DNA of 64,000 nucleotides from Candidatus Zhuqueibacterota bacterium (GTDB lineage: Bacteria; Zhuqueibacterota; Zhuqueibacteria; Oceanimicrobiales; Oceanimicrobiaceae). The position numbers and the translations under genes are program-made. The notes beneath the pieces were generated by a model, which had not been told where the DNA came from, searched no databases, and worked only from the letters and a program-made list of their open reading frames with translations. Of this stretch, positions 35,989 through 44,563 are shown piece by piece (position 1 is the first letter of the stretch; each line of letters starts with the position of its first letter). The stretch spans positions 1-64,000 of the forward strand of contig JAJDAD010000059.1 in the NCBI GenBank assembly GCA_029262055.1. The letters are read 5' to 3'.

Positions 35989-37089
35989 ATGAAAGACTCT
36001 TTTTTCACAAAGGTAAAAGAAATTGCCTTTGATAAGAGATTGCCATTTTTCATACAACATCGTATCGATGTGTCTCGCAATATCTTTGTCTACTATTGTC
36101 ATTTGCTTTATTCGACTTTGACGAAGCGTGCCGTGAATGATAGGCAAAAGCCTATCATAACTTTCAATTGTGGCTTTCATGGAAAATCAGGTGGTGTATT
36201 CGCGATAGCCAATCTTGCCAATATATTAGCAGCAAAATATCGGGTGAAATTCCTAAGTTATCCGACAAGTGACTATAATCCACTTCTTAGTTCCGAAGTC
36301 CAGATTACCAGCAATCGTAGCTGCATAACTGATATTCATATCTGTGACGTTTCATGTGATCATGATTTTCTTTTGTGTTTACGAAAACAAAAAACCCCCT
36401 GCATTGTTTCTTGCCACGGCAAAAAAGAATCGGGACATGGACTATCACCGGACTATGTGTGCAATTCACTGGAAATGGCAGATCAGGTTCATTTTGTTGC
36501 CGATGTACAGCAAGAGTCATTCTTACTTTCAGAGGATAAGTACTTCGTTATTCCCAATCCCAGCGTTCAAATAACTAAAACGAAGTATACTAATAATGCC
36601 GGGGTTGTTGGGAATTTGTTGAACTCTGAAAAAAATGTTCATGGTGCGGTCTCGATTGCCCTAGACTCTAATGTTTCTCAAGTTCATTTGTGGGGCATGC
36701 CGGAAGACGTTTTTTCTAATCCAAGAATTGTCGTGCACGGTTGGGAAAGGAATAAGGGGAAGATCTATGATTCATTTGACGTCTTGGTTTTCCTCAGCAA
36801 GGATGAGAATTGTCCAATGGTGGTTTTAGAAGCATTAAGCGCGGGAATTCCTTGCGTGCTATCATCTATTTCTGCCTTTAAGCAATTCGAAAGGTGTCCA
36901 GGGGTTAGGCTGGTGGATGAAAAAGATATCGAAACAGCTGTCAGTGCTGTGAATGAACTCCTATCGAAGAGAGAAGGTCTAAGGGAATCCATAATTGACT
37001 ATTGGGAAGAGAATTACTCTCCGGGAGCGATTTCAAGAGAATGGATGGGGATTATAGACGGGTTTATGACTACTTCAGTCCTTCGGTAG
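35989..37089 (+). CDS. Family 4-like glycosyltransferase
   Basis: The 366-residue protein has a Gly-rich FHGKSGGVFAIANLANIL segment near 58 and a GT-B C-terminal region with FDVLVFLSKDENCPMVVLEALSAGIPCV near 263-292, which holds the donor-site EX7E-like pattern. The N-terminal domain is divergent. The gene is AT-rich compared with its neighbours, as are 31735-33446, suggesting separate origin. The sugar cannot be predicted. Confidence 0.82.
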   Translation: MKDSFFTKVKEIAFDKRLPFFIQHRIDVSRNIFVYYCHLLYSTLTKRAVNDRQKPIITFNCGFHGKSGGVFAIANLANILAAKYRVKFLSYPTSDYNPLLSSEVQITSNRSCITDIHICDVSCDHDFLLCLRKQKTPCIVSCHGKKESGHGLSPDYVCNSLEMADQVHFVADVQQESFLLSEDKYFVIPNPSVQITKTKYTNNAGVVGNLLNSEKNVHGAVSIALDSNVSQVHLWGMPEDVFSNPRIVVHGWERNKGKIYDSFDVLVFLSKDENCPMVVLEALSAGIPCVLSSISAFKQFERCPGVRLVDEKDIETAVSAVNELLSKREGLRESIIDYWEENYSPGAISREWMGIIDGFMTTSVLR

Positions 37090-37106
37090 ACAACGGAAAC
37101 TGATAA

Positions 37107-38534
37107 GTGGGGCAGGTTCTTCTTTACATAATCGGTTTCGTCACGTTGGGTGTCTCCATTTTCCGACCTTGGGTTGGCGTTTTGGCGTACTACTTCCTTG
37201 CAATACTAGGTCCGCAGCATATTTGGTGGTGGCATTTTGGGGGGACAAGAGTATCTTTTGGGATCGCTCTGTTTGCCATCCTGGGCGTGGCTGTCAACAT
37301 ATTTTCACCAAGATGTGACTTTGACTTCCTCAAGAACAAACAAAACCTACTGGTTTCGTTCTTATGGCTCTTCCTGATAGTTTCGTTTTTGTGGGGTCCG
37401 TTCGTCGACGTCGAAGAACATAGAATCAGCAGCCCCCAGGAGACGCTGTCGGGGGCGAGCAAGATTTTTCTGTTTTACTTTGCCGCTTTACTCGTGGTGA
37501 ACAAGCTAAGGCAGTTAAAGTACCTTGCTGTCATCCTCATCATTGCAACTGTTTACCTTACCTATTGGGCCAATAACCAGTACCTGTCCGGCAGTATGTC
37601 GAACTTCAACTTTGGACGCTTGGGAGGACCGGTGAGCCTGTCCGGGGGTTCTATTTATGGCGATGAGAATCACTTTGCCATGCTGTTTGTGACCGGTATT
37701 CCATTTCTGTATTTTATCGGTCAGGCCGTTGCTTCCAAGTGGCTAAAGTATGGCCTGTGGTCGGTCATCCCGTTGGCCTGGCATGCTATTTTCTTGACGG
37801 CCTCCCGTACCGGCCTGGTTGGGCTGGTTGCGACCATTGCCTTGACACTCCTTTTGCAGAGGCGCAAATGGCTGGCCTTGCCTTTGATTCCGGCGTTTTT
37901 GTTCTTCTATTCCTGGCAGGCAGGCGACATCATGAAGGGGCGCTCTGAAACTATTAGCGGGTACGAAACCGAAAGCTCGGCTCAGTCACGCTTACAGTCG
38001 TGGCGGGCAGGTTGGGGGATGATAGCGGCACACCCGTTGACAGGCGTCGGCATAGCCTCTTACATGCCGGCGTTCCCTTATTACAGCGAAGAAACGCCCC
38101 GCATGTCACACAATGTGCTGATACAATTTGCAGCCGAGGCCGGTGCGTTCGCCGGGCTATGCTACTTGTTGATTCTGGTCATTTTCTTCAGACAATCTTC
38201 TCACATTAAGAAGTGGTGCTCCGCCCAGATACCGGATAAGACGGTAAGTCACGTACAGGCATTAAACAATGCCAGCACGGTATCATTTTTTGGTTTGGCC
38301 GTTTGCTCGGTATTTCTCAGTCTCAATTACTATGAAGTCTTCTTTTTTCTGTTAATCATCAACAATAGTCTATTTGTCTTGTGCCAAAATCCCGACAAAC
38401 TCTACGGCCTGTCAGCGTTCGCGCCCACGGGCGAGCATCACCCGCAAGCCATCGCCCACAATGGCGTGGAAACGAGATATGCGCTCCAAGTGGGTTCCGT
38501 TACAAAGCACCCCCCGGACTACTCCAAGGACTAA
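37107..38534 (+). CDS. O-antigen ligase/polymerase-like protein, exosortase A-associated
   Basis: The 475-residue membrane protein has about 10-12 hydrophobic segments. Its features fit the XrtA-associated O-glycosylation-ligase family: an N-terminal FRPWVGVLAYYFLAILGPQHIWWW, a large loop with RSETISGYETESSAQSR, and HPLTGVG as in Wzy/WaaL proteins. It probably polymerises or ligates the flipped repeat units. It starts at GTG 37107, 17 bases after the previous stop. The C-terminal 50 residues are hydrophilic. Confidence 0.85.
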   Translation: MGQVLLYIIGFVTLGVSIFRPWVGVLAYYFLAILGPQHIWWWHFGGTRVSFGIALFAILGVAVNIFSPRCDFDFLKNKQNLLVSFLWLFLIVSFLWGPFVDVEEHRISSPQETLSGASKIFLFYFAALLVVNKLRQLKYLAVILIIATVYLTYWANNQYLSGSMSNFNFGRLGGPVSLSGGSIYGDENHFAMLFVTGIPFLYFIGQAVASKWLKYGLWSVIPLAWHAIFLTASRTGLVGLVATIALTLLLQRRKWLALPLIPAFLFFYSWQAGDIMKGRSETISGYETESSAQSRLQSWRAGWGMIAAHPLTGVGIASYMPAFPYYSEETPRMSHNVLIQFAAEAGAFAGLCYLLILVIFFRQSSHIKKWCSAQIPDKTVSHVQALNNASTVSFFGLAVCSVFLSLNYYEVFFFLLIINNSLFVLCQNPDKLYGLSAFAPTGEHHPQAIAHNGVETRYALQVGSVTKHPPDYSKD

Positions 38535-38626
38535 TCACCTCTCAAAATTTTGCACCCGAGGCCGACGGGACAAGCTGTAGCAAAAGTTTTTGTGCCGGAT
38601 TCCCGAATAGAACACTTTAGCTTCCA

Positions 38627-39805
38627 TTGCTGACTCATCCCAACACACTGCTAGTCGCCAAATATTTCCCCCCCATCCGCGGTGGATCAACCCGGATATA
38701 TGAGGAGATCTATGGCCGCTACCCGTCTGACTCCGTTTCTGTCCTGACACAAAGGACAGAGAATTGCCAGGACTACGATGAGAGGAGTCCTCTGCGGATT
38801 TCGCGGACCGATTCCTGGGGGGATGCCAGTCTCCATCCGAGATTTGTCAAGACCTATGGCACCATCTTGCGAGCAGCACTGCGACTAACCAGACGTGACC
38901 GGAGTGCCGCCATCCATTGCGATACAGTTTTACCGGCAGGGTTAATCGGCATGCTTGTTTCCCGAGTGCGTAACATCCCGTATGTGATCTACGCACATGG
39001 TGAAGAAATTCAGATCTATCAACACCTGTTTCCTGAAAAACAGGCGATGCGGGCAATCTACAAGCACGCCGATGCGATTATAACCAACGGTGAATTCACG
39101 CGCCGGGAATTGCTCAAACTAGGCGTTGACAAACACAGAATTCGACTCATTTTGCCAGGAGTGGATACCGACATATTTCAGCCGGAGGCGCCGGCCCATC
39201 ATTGGCAGGATACTCTTGACTTGACTGATAAGCGTGTTCTCTTGACGGTAGGCCGCTTGGAAGAAAGGAAGGGGCATGACCAGGTGATTCGCGCACTTCC
39301 ACGTTTGTTGAAAAAAATTCCCAATATGATGTATGTGATAGCCGGGACCGGTGCTGAGGAAGGTCGGCTGAAACAACTCTGTCATTCGTTAGGGGTTGAA
39401 CGGTCGGTGCACTTTCTTGGTTTTGTTGCTGATGACCTGCTGCCATCACTCTACAATTTGGCCGATGTCTTTGTCATGCCGAACCGGCAGGGTTGCTCAG
39501 GAGATATTGAGGGCTTTGGCATGGTCTTCGTCGAGGCAAATGCTTGTGGCAAACCGGTTGTTGCCGGTCGATCGGGCGGTGTCGAAAGCGCAGTTATTCA
39601 TGGTGAAACAGGCTTGCTGGTGGATGGTGAAAATCTTGACGACCTTTGCGGAGCAATCCTGCGACTCGTTAAGGATGAGCGGCTGTCTGGCCAATTGGGC
39701 GCCAACGGTAGAAAGCGAGCGGTGGAGAAATTTGACTGGAAAGTCTACCTGAAACGGATTCAAGAAATCGACCATCAGCATCTCTATGAAAATGAAAGAA
39801 CATAA
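38627..39805 (+). CDS. Family 4 glycosyltransferase
   Basis: The 392-residue GT-B enzyme has AKYFPPIRGGSTR near the start, YAHGEEI, the hinge LPGVDTDIFQP, TVGRLEERKGHDQVI, and the donor motif EGFGMVFVEANACGKPVVAG. It is most like mannosyl- or glucosyl-transferases of the GT4 group. The likely start is TTG 38627. The end overlaps the next gene by 20 bases. Confidence 0.9.
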   Translation: MLTHPNTLLVAKYFPPIRGGSTRIYEEIYGRYPSDSVSVLTQRTENCQDYDERSPLRISRTDSWGDASLHPRFVKTYGTILRAALRLTRRDRSAAIHCDTVLPAGLIGMLVSRVRNIPYVIYAHGEEIQIYQHLFPEKQAMRAIYKHADAIITNGEFTRRELLKLGVDKHRIRLILPGVDTDIFQPEAPAHHWQDTLDLTDKRVLLTVGRLEERKGHDQVIRALPRLLKKIPNMMYVIAGTGAEEGRLKQLCHSLGVERSVHFLGFVADDLLPSLYNLADVFVMPNRQGCSGDIEGFGMVFVEANACGKPVVAGRSGGVESAVIHGETGLLVDGENLDDLCGAILRLVKDERLSGQLGANGRKRAVEKFDWKVYLKRIQEIDHQHLYENERT

Positions 39806-41687
39806 ACGCCTCTCCCTGAGAGTCGGGACGGCGGCTGCCATGATCTTGTTATTCTCTCTACACTGCGGGCAAGTAAGCCGGGCCGAGGTGGACACAAGCA
39901 TGCAAGTGACCGGATTGCTGGCCTTTCACCGCGGGGGCCAGACATTTCTTTTATGGGATGGTATTGAGCAGTATGGCGACCTGCCCGGCAATAGCAACGC
40001 GTTGCCGGGTATATCACAAGCTGTCTATAAGGAGAAATTGGCGATTCTGGACCGGCAGGACAAGAGTGGCCGCAAGATTCGCTACCGCATCTACCGTTCG
40101 GACAAACCGATGAGCCAACCTGCTGCGTTGCAGAGCGCGGAGTTTTTGGCAGAAGTGACACCTCTATCCATTTATTACCCGTATCACCTCGGAATGTATT
40201 GGCAAGCCGACAAGAACAAAGACAAGGTAATTCCGGCGCTGGCAGTGCAGCCGCTGCAGCCGCTCAAAGCCGGGCAAGAGCTGTATGTTCATACGGTAAG
40301 AGAGAGCGGCACATCCTACTATGCGGTCATCACTGTCCTCAATGATGTCGAGAATCATGCTATGTCCGAAGCCAACTGTTCCAGCACGCTGGTTGAGAGA
40401 ACAGGGATCCCGCAACCGATTCTCCAGCGGCAAGGACGGATTGCACCGAAGGAGCACTACCGTTACCATCCGGGTCCGGCGACTATCCAATACTACGTAC
40501 GCTGGGTCGACGAGCCTTATTCAGATCAGCCGCGTTGTTTCGAGTGGGCAGTTGCCGTACCGGATGACTACCACCGAAAACAACCCGGCGCCTTGCAACT
40601 GGCGTTGCACAGTTGGGGCTCCACCTTCGATAGCGGCACCTACTGGTACGAAACCTCCCCGGCGTCGATTCGAGTTGCCACCGTCAACCTTCCCATACAG
40701 GACTGGTGGTACGGCTACCGCAAATCAAGCGATGTTGGTGACGGCAATAGGGATGATGTCGTATTCAACTACACCGAACGTCGTCTACTCAGCTTTCTTG
40801 ATTGGGTCAAACAGCAGTGGAATGTTGATGAGCGCCTCATCTTTGTGGAAGGCCCATCCATGGGGGGCACTGGTGCGATGCAACTCGGTATGAAGCGCGG
40901 CGATCTGTTCTGCTATAGCAATTCCTGGGTCGGCATTGGGAGCTGGCGCAACAGCACTTACTTTCGTAAAGGTGAAAGCAGGAAATGGGGCGCCATCGAT
41001 GAGTTGATGAACTATAACGGTGTTAGGTTTGACGACTGGATGGACCTCGACTGGTGGCTGCGCGAATATCCGCGGCAAGAGACGCCATTCCTGAGCTTCG
41101 GCAATGGCAAGAACGACGGTGGGATTGGCTGGGAACAAGCTGTCCTGACGGTCAAGGCACTGCAAGAAACGAAACGACCGTTTGTCTTTGTCTGGGGCAT
41201 GTCCGGCCATGGGCAGCGCGCCAGGTTCATGCTCGACCCTGTGAAAATGGCTTTGAACAAGAGCGTCCCCGCCTTCAAGAATTGTACCCTGGACAATGCC
41301 GTGGGTACAGCCACCAAGCTTGGTCAACCACAAAAGGTCACGATGCCAAATGGCAACATCCTGGACGATTGGTTCGATGGGGACTCCATCGGGCAAATCA
41401 ATGCCTACTTAGGTTGGAGTGATATCGTAGACCGGGACCGGCATTTTGAAATTAATGTGTACCTAACAGAGGACGCGCCTGAAAACACTTGCCTGGTAGA
41501 CCTGACGCCCAGGCGCACTCAAAAATTCAAAGCCGCGCCTGGCCAGAAATTTAAATGGATAAGCACCAGCAGAAAGAATAATAGAATGCTGCAATCCGGA
41601 GATGCCGTGGCCGACAAATGGGGATTGGTTACAATCGAGCGGCTGCTGGTCACCAAAAGCGGCAACAGGATTACAATCACACCATGA
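39786..41687 (+). CDS. Secreted alpha/beta-hydrolase-fold esterase-like protein
   Basis: The 633-residue protein starts with a positively charged N-terminus and a hydrophobic segment typical of a signal peptide (about 12-33). The second half has an alpha/beta-hydrolase core: LALHSWGS, FVEGPSMGGTGAM with nucleophile Ser358, and GMSGHGQRARF near 472-480, where the histidine may complete the triad. The first 220 residues are beta-rich and unclassified. Given its setting it may remove or transfer acyl groups on the exported glycan. Starts at 39786 and 39792 are both possible. Confidence 0.72.
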   Translation: MKMKEHKRLSLRVGTAAAMILLFSLHCGQVSRAEVDTSMQVTGLLAFHRGGQTFLLWDGIEQYGDLPGNSNALPGISQAVYKEKLAILDRQDKSGRKIRYRIYRSDKPMSQPAALQSAEFLAEVTPLSIYYPYHLGMYWQADKNKDKVIPALAVQPLQPLKAGQELYVHTVRESGTSYYAVITVLNDVENHAMSEANCSSTLVERTGIPQPILQRQGRIAPKEHYRYHPGPATIQYYVRWVDEPYSDQPRCFEWAVAVPDDYHRKQPGALQLALHSWGSTFDSGTYWYETSPASIRVATVNLPIQDWWYGYRKSSDVGDGNRDDVVFNYTERRLLSFLDWVKQQWNVDERLIFVEGPSMGGTGAMQLGMKRGDLFCYSNSWVGIGSWRNSTYFRKGESRKWGAIDELMNYNGVRFDDWMDLDWWLREYPRQETPFLSFGNGKNDGGIGWEQAVLTVKALQETKRPFVFVWGMSGHGQRARFMLDPVKMALNKSVPAFKNCTLDNAVGTATKLGQPQKVTMPNGNILDDWFDGDSIGQINAYLGWSDIVDRDRHFEINVYLTEDAPENTCLVDLTPRRTQKFKAAPGQKFKWISTSRKNNRMLQSGDAVADKWGLVTIERLLVTKSGNRITITP

Positions 41688-41690
41688 GTA

Positions 41691-42476
41691 ATGAGCAGCA
41701 CAGGTAAGAGCAGCAATACAATCATGTTCACAGTTGACGTGGAAGGCGACTGGGGCGACACGGAAACCCGTGGTATACGAGAGGCGCTGCCGAAGCTGCT
41801 TGAACTTTTACGGCAATACCATGCAAGGGCCACTTTTTTTGTAGTTGGCAATTTGGTCACCGAGGTGCGAAATGTACTCCCCACAGATGGCGTTCATGAG
41901 GTCGGCTCGCACGGACTAACCCATGCCCTCCTGACGAAGCTAGCGCCGGCAGGAGTCGGGCACGAGGTACGTGAGTCAAAGCTTCTGCTTGAACGTGCCG
42001 GATATAAGATTGCTGGATTCCGGGCCCCCTACTTGCAAAGGCCGGCGCAGCTCTCTGAGTTAGCTGCGGGTGCAGGCTATACCTACGACGCTTCATTTGG
42101 TGCAGTTTATCCTGGCATGAAAAGCCGCAGAGGAGGCCCACCGGCCTGGTGTACCAAATGGTCCATTTATCAAGTTGCCTCGTCAACACTAAGAGACGGC
42201 CTGACTCCTTTCAGCTTGACTTACTTGCGCCTCTATCATCCCTTCGGCCTCCGGTTAATGTCGCCGAACGCTTGTCTCTTTTATTGTCATTTGCATGAGT
42301 TTCTCGATGAAACCGCTGGCTGGATGCGACTACCGTTTCCTCTGCGGCAGCTTCACCGGAGAAATTCCGGGACAAAATCCTGGGAAATTCTTGAAAATAT
42401 GTTGCGCATGGATGACTACCGGTTCGTATCTTGCCGGGACTATCTGCAGAACCTGCAAAGTAAAGATGCGATTTGA
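41691..42476 (+). CDS. Second polysaccharide deacetylase (NodB family)
   Basis: The 261-residue protein has MFTVDVEGDWGD (catalytic/metal Asp near residues 15 and 19), ATFFVVGN, the metal histidines in GSHGLTHALL, and FRAPYLQ. The C-terminus has FYCHLHEF in place of the HPWE motif of the DUF3473 type, so it is a different subfamily from the deacetylase at 17861. No signal peptide is seen. It follows the hydrolase gene by three bases, suggesting a shared role in glycan modification. Confidence 0.85.
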   Translation: MSSTGKSSNTIMFTVDVEGDWGDTETRGIREALPKLLELLRQYHARATFFVVGNLVTEVRNVLPTDGVHEVGSHGLTHALLTKLAPAGVGHEVRESKLLLERAGYKIAGFRAPYLQRPAQLSELAAGAGYTYDASFGAVYPGMKSRRGGPPAWCTKWSIYQVASSTLRDGLTPFSLTYLRLYHPFGLRLMSPNACLFYCHLHEFLDETAGWMRLPFPLRQLHRRNSGTKSWEILENMLRMDDYRFVSCRDYLQNLQSKDAI

Positions 42477-42684
42477 CCCTGCCTCTTTTGCTCACTACGG
42501 TTCAGCGTTCTTGAGCCCAACATCCAGTGCTGGTGTGCCGCAAGGTTTCGAGTCTAGACCAACCGCATGTTTCCATCCTAACAAGAGCCAGGTGTTGTCA
42601 AAAGCCCTTACAAATGATAACCCAGAATCGTATGATTCTAAAGTAGTTGTCTGGTGGTTGTTTTCCCTCCCCAGTGTATTGATC

Positions 42685-42846
42685 GACCGCAAAGCGGTCA
42701 AACACCCTTCGGCGGGCTCAGGGATTGGCCGCACATCATGTCCTCGTTGAACCCCGTCGGGGTTCGAATTGTGCTGATCTTTTGGCCCAGGGTTGCCCAA
42801 AAACAGCACAACCCTGGGTTTTGGAGTTTGACGCTTTCAGCGTCAT
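42685..42846 (+). repeat. Solo hairpin cassette related to the IS200-like array
   Basis: This lies in the roughly 600-bp gap between deacetylase and oxidoreductase, where no gene is seen. Four hairpins stand in a row: GACCGC/GCGGTC (42685-42699), GAACCCC/GGGGTTC (42749-42765), CCCAGGGTTG/CAACCCTGGG (42786-42818) and GACGC/GCGTC (42830-42844). The last three have the same order and nearly the same sequence as the cassettes at 60862-61118, 61575-61818 and, in degraded form, 61956-62157. The third hairpin, followed by TTTT, could also terminate transcription. Confidence 0.75.
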
Positions 42847-43074
42847 GTGATCGACTCAGCTACCGGTAGTGCCCATGCCCTGCAAACACATGCCCATGCC
42901 TCTACTTATGCTGCCATTGACCGGTGCCTCAGAAGAACTCCCTTTTTCCATAGATCTTTTGACAATACCATAATGACAGAGAGCGCTCTGTCTCCAGAGC
43001 TTTAATTATTCACTAACTCACCTTTATTCATCCGTTGTCTCACTTTTTAAAAGTCCGTGTGGGGGGTATTTGTC

Positions 43075-44520
43075 ATGGAAAGACATGTCATTATTGGCGC
43101 CGGCCCGGCCGGTATCACCGCGGCATCAAGGTTGGCAAAATTAGGCAAAGAAGTTTTAATTCTGGAAAGCGACCCTGAGTACGTTGGCGGTATAGCCCGT
43201 ACGGTCGAGTACAAAGGATATCGTTTCGATATGGGCGGACACCGGTTCTACACAAAGAACGAAAAGATTAATCGGTTATGGCACCAAATGTTGCCACGGG
43301 ATTTCATTCAGGTCCCGCGTCTTTCGCGTATTTATTACAACAGAAAGTTTTTCCCATATCCCATTGCACTTAAGCAAACACTTTTGGGCCTGGGTCTGGG
43401 GCGGTCGTTGTACATTGGTCTGAGTTACCTATACGCGCAGATATTTTCGCGCAAGCAAGAAGTCTCTTTCGAAGACTGGATCGTCAACCGGTTTGGCTAC
43501 CAACTCTATAAGACTTTTTTTAAGACTTACACGGAGAAAGTCTGGGGGATTCCCTGTACAGCCATCAGCAAGGATTTTGCGGCGCAAAGGATTCGCGGAT
43601 TATCTCTTCTGGGTGCGGTAAGAAATGCATTATTCCCACCTGAGCATAACAGTGAAATCAAAACTCTGATCAAATATTTCACCTATCCGAGGCTAGGTCC
43701 GGGCCAATTGTGGGAGTCGGTGCTTGACAGAGTACAGGCAGCCGGTAACAAGATTGAGTGCGACAAGACAGTTGTGAAAATGAACCATAAAGGCGGGGAG
43801 ATGACATCGGTCGAAACACAAGACGGTTGCATATACAAAGGCTCCCATTTTTACTCCACCATGCCCCTGAAAGATTTTGTAAATGCCCTGGTGCCGTCGC
43901 CACCTTCTGATGTGATTTACGCCGGGAATTCTTTGATATACCGGGATTTCCTGATTGTCGCGCTCATGGTCGATCACCCAGACCTGTTTCCGGATAACTG
44001 GATCTATATCCATGATCCCGAGGTGCGTGCGGGCCGCATCCAAAATTACAAGAACTGGAGTAAGGACATGGTGCCGGACCAGGCGAAAACATGTTTAGGC
44101 ATGGAGTATTTTTGCAACCGGGGCGATGACCTCTGGCAAATGAATGATGAGAAGCTGATCAGTATGGCAGCAGCGGAGCTGGAAAAAGTCGGCCTTGCCA
44201 GGGCAGCGGACTGCTTCGACGGTTATGTTTGTCGCATACTCAATGCCTACCCTGTGTATGATGGCGAATATCTCAAAAACCGGCAGACGCTAAAGACCTA
44301 CTTCAATTCATATTTCAAGAATGTATTCCCAGCGGGCCGGGGCGGACTGCATAACTACAACAGTCAAGATCATTCGATGATGACTGCGATGCTTTCCGTT
44401 CAAAATATGCAAGAGGGGACGAGTTTCGACGTGTGGTCAATAAACACTGAGGAGGAGTACGCCGAAGAAGGAGCGCCCCAAAGAGAAATCGAGGAGCGGC
44501 TGGTGCCTCAGGGGGGTTGA
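43075..44520 (+). CDS. FAD-dependent amine-oxidase/UDP-galactopyranose-mutase-like oxidoreductase
   Basis: The 481-residue protein begins VIIGAGPAGITAASRLAKLG, a dinucleotide-binding Rossmann loop, followed by LILESD and GGHRFYTKN. It looks like the NAD(P)/FAD proteins found in glycan clusters that resemble UDP-galactopyranose mutase or protoporphyrinogen oxidase. It may isomerise or desaturate a sugar nucleotide. ATG 43075 has a G-rich GGGGGGT seven bases upstream and is better than GTG 43057. Confidence 0.85.
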   Translation: MERHVIIGAGPAGITAASRLAKLGKEVLILESDPEYVGGIARTVEYKGYRFDMGGHRFYTKNEKINRLWHQMLPRDFIQVPRLSRIYYNRKFFPYPIALKQTLLGLGLGRSLYIGLSYLYAQIFSRKQEVSFEDWIVNRFGYQLYKTFFKTYTEKVWGIPCTAISKDFAAQRIRGLSLLGAVRNALFPPEHNSEIKTLIKYFTYPRLGPGQLWESVLDRVQAAGNKIECDKTVVKMNHKGGEMTSVETQDGCIYKGSHFYSTMPLKDFVNALVPSPPSDVIYAGNSLIYRDFLIVALMVDHPDLFPDNWIYIHDPEVRAGRIQNYKNWSKDMVPDQAKTCLGMEYFCNRGDDLWQMNDEKLISMAAAELEKVGLARAADCFDGYVCRILNAYPVYDGEYLKNRQTLKTYFNSYFKNVFPAGRGGLHNYNSQDHSMMTAMLSVQNMQEGTSFDVWSINTEEEYAEEGAPQREIEERLVPQGG

Positions 44521-44563
44521 TGACAGAGCCCAATATGGAATATTTGAAACAGGGGTTGCAGGC

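Noticed and set aside
42495-42809. Frame antisense in the gap after the second deacetylase
   Set aside because: It covers the hairpin cassette, and its codons follow the palindromes.
42975-42992. Inverted repeat GACAG...AGAGCGCTCT...CTGTC as an operator of the oxidoreductase gene
   Set aside because: Only the inner ten bases are perfectly symmetrical, the outer arms are offset, and no regulator can be named.
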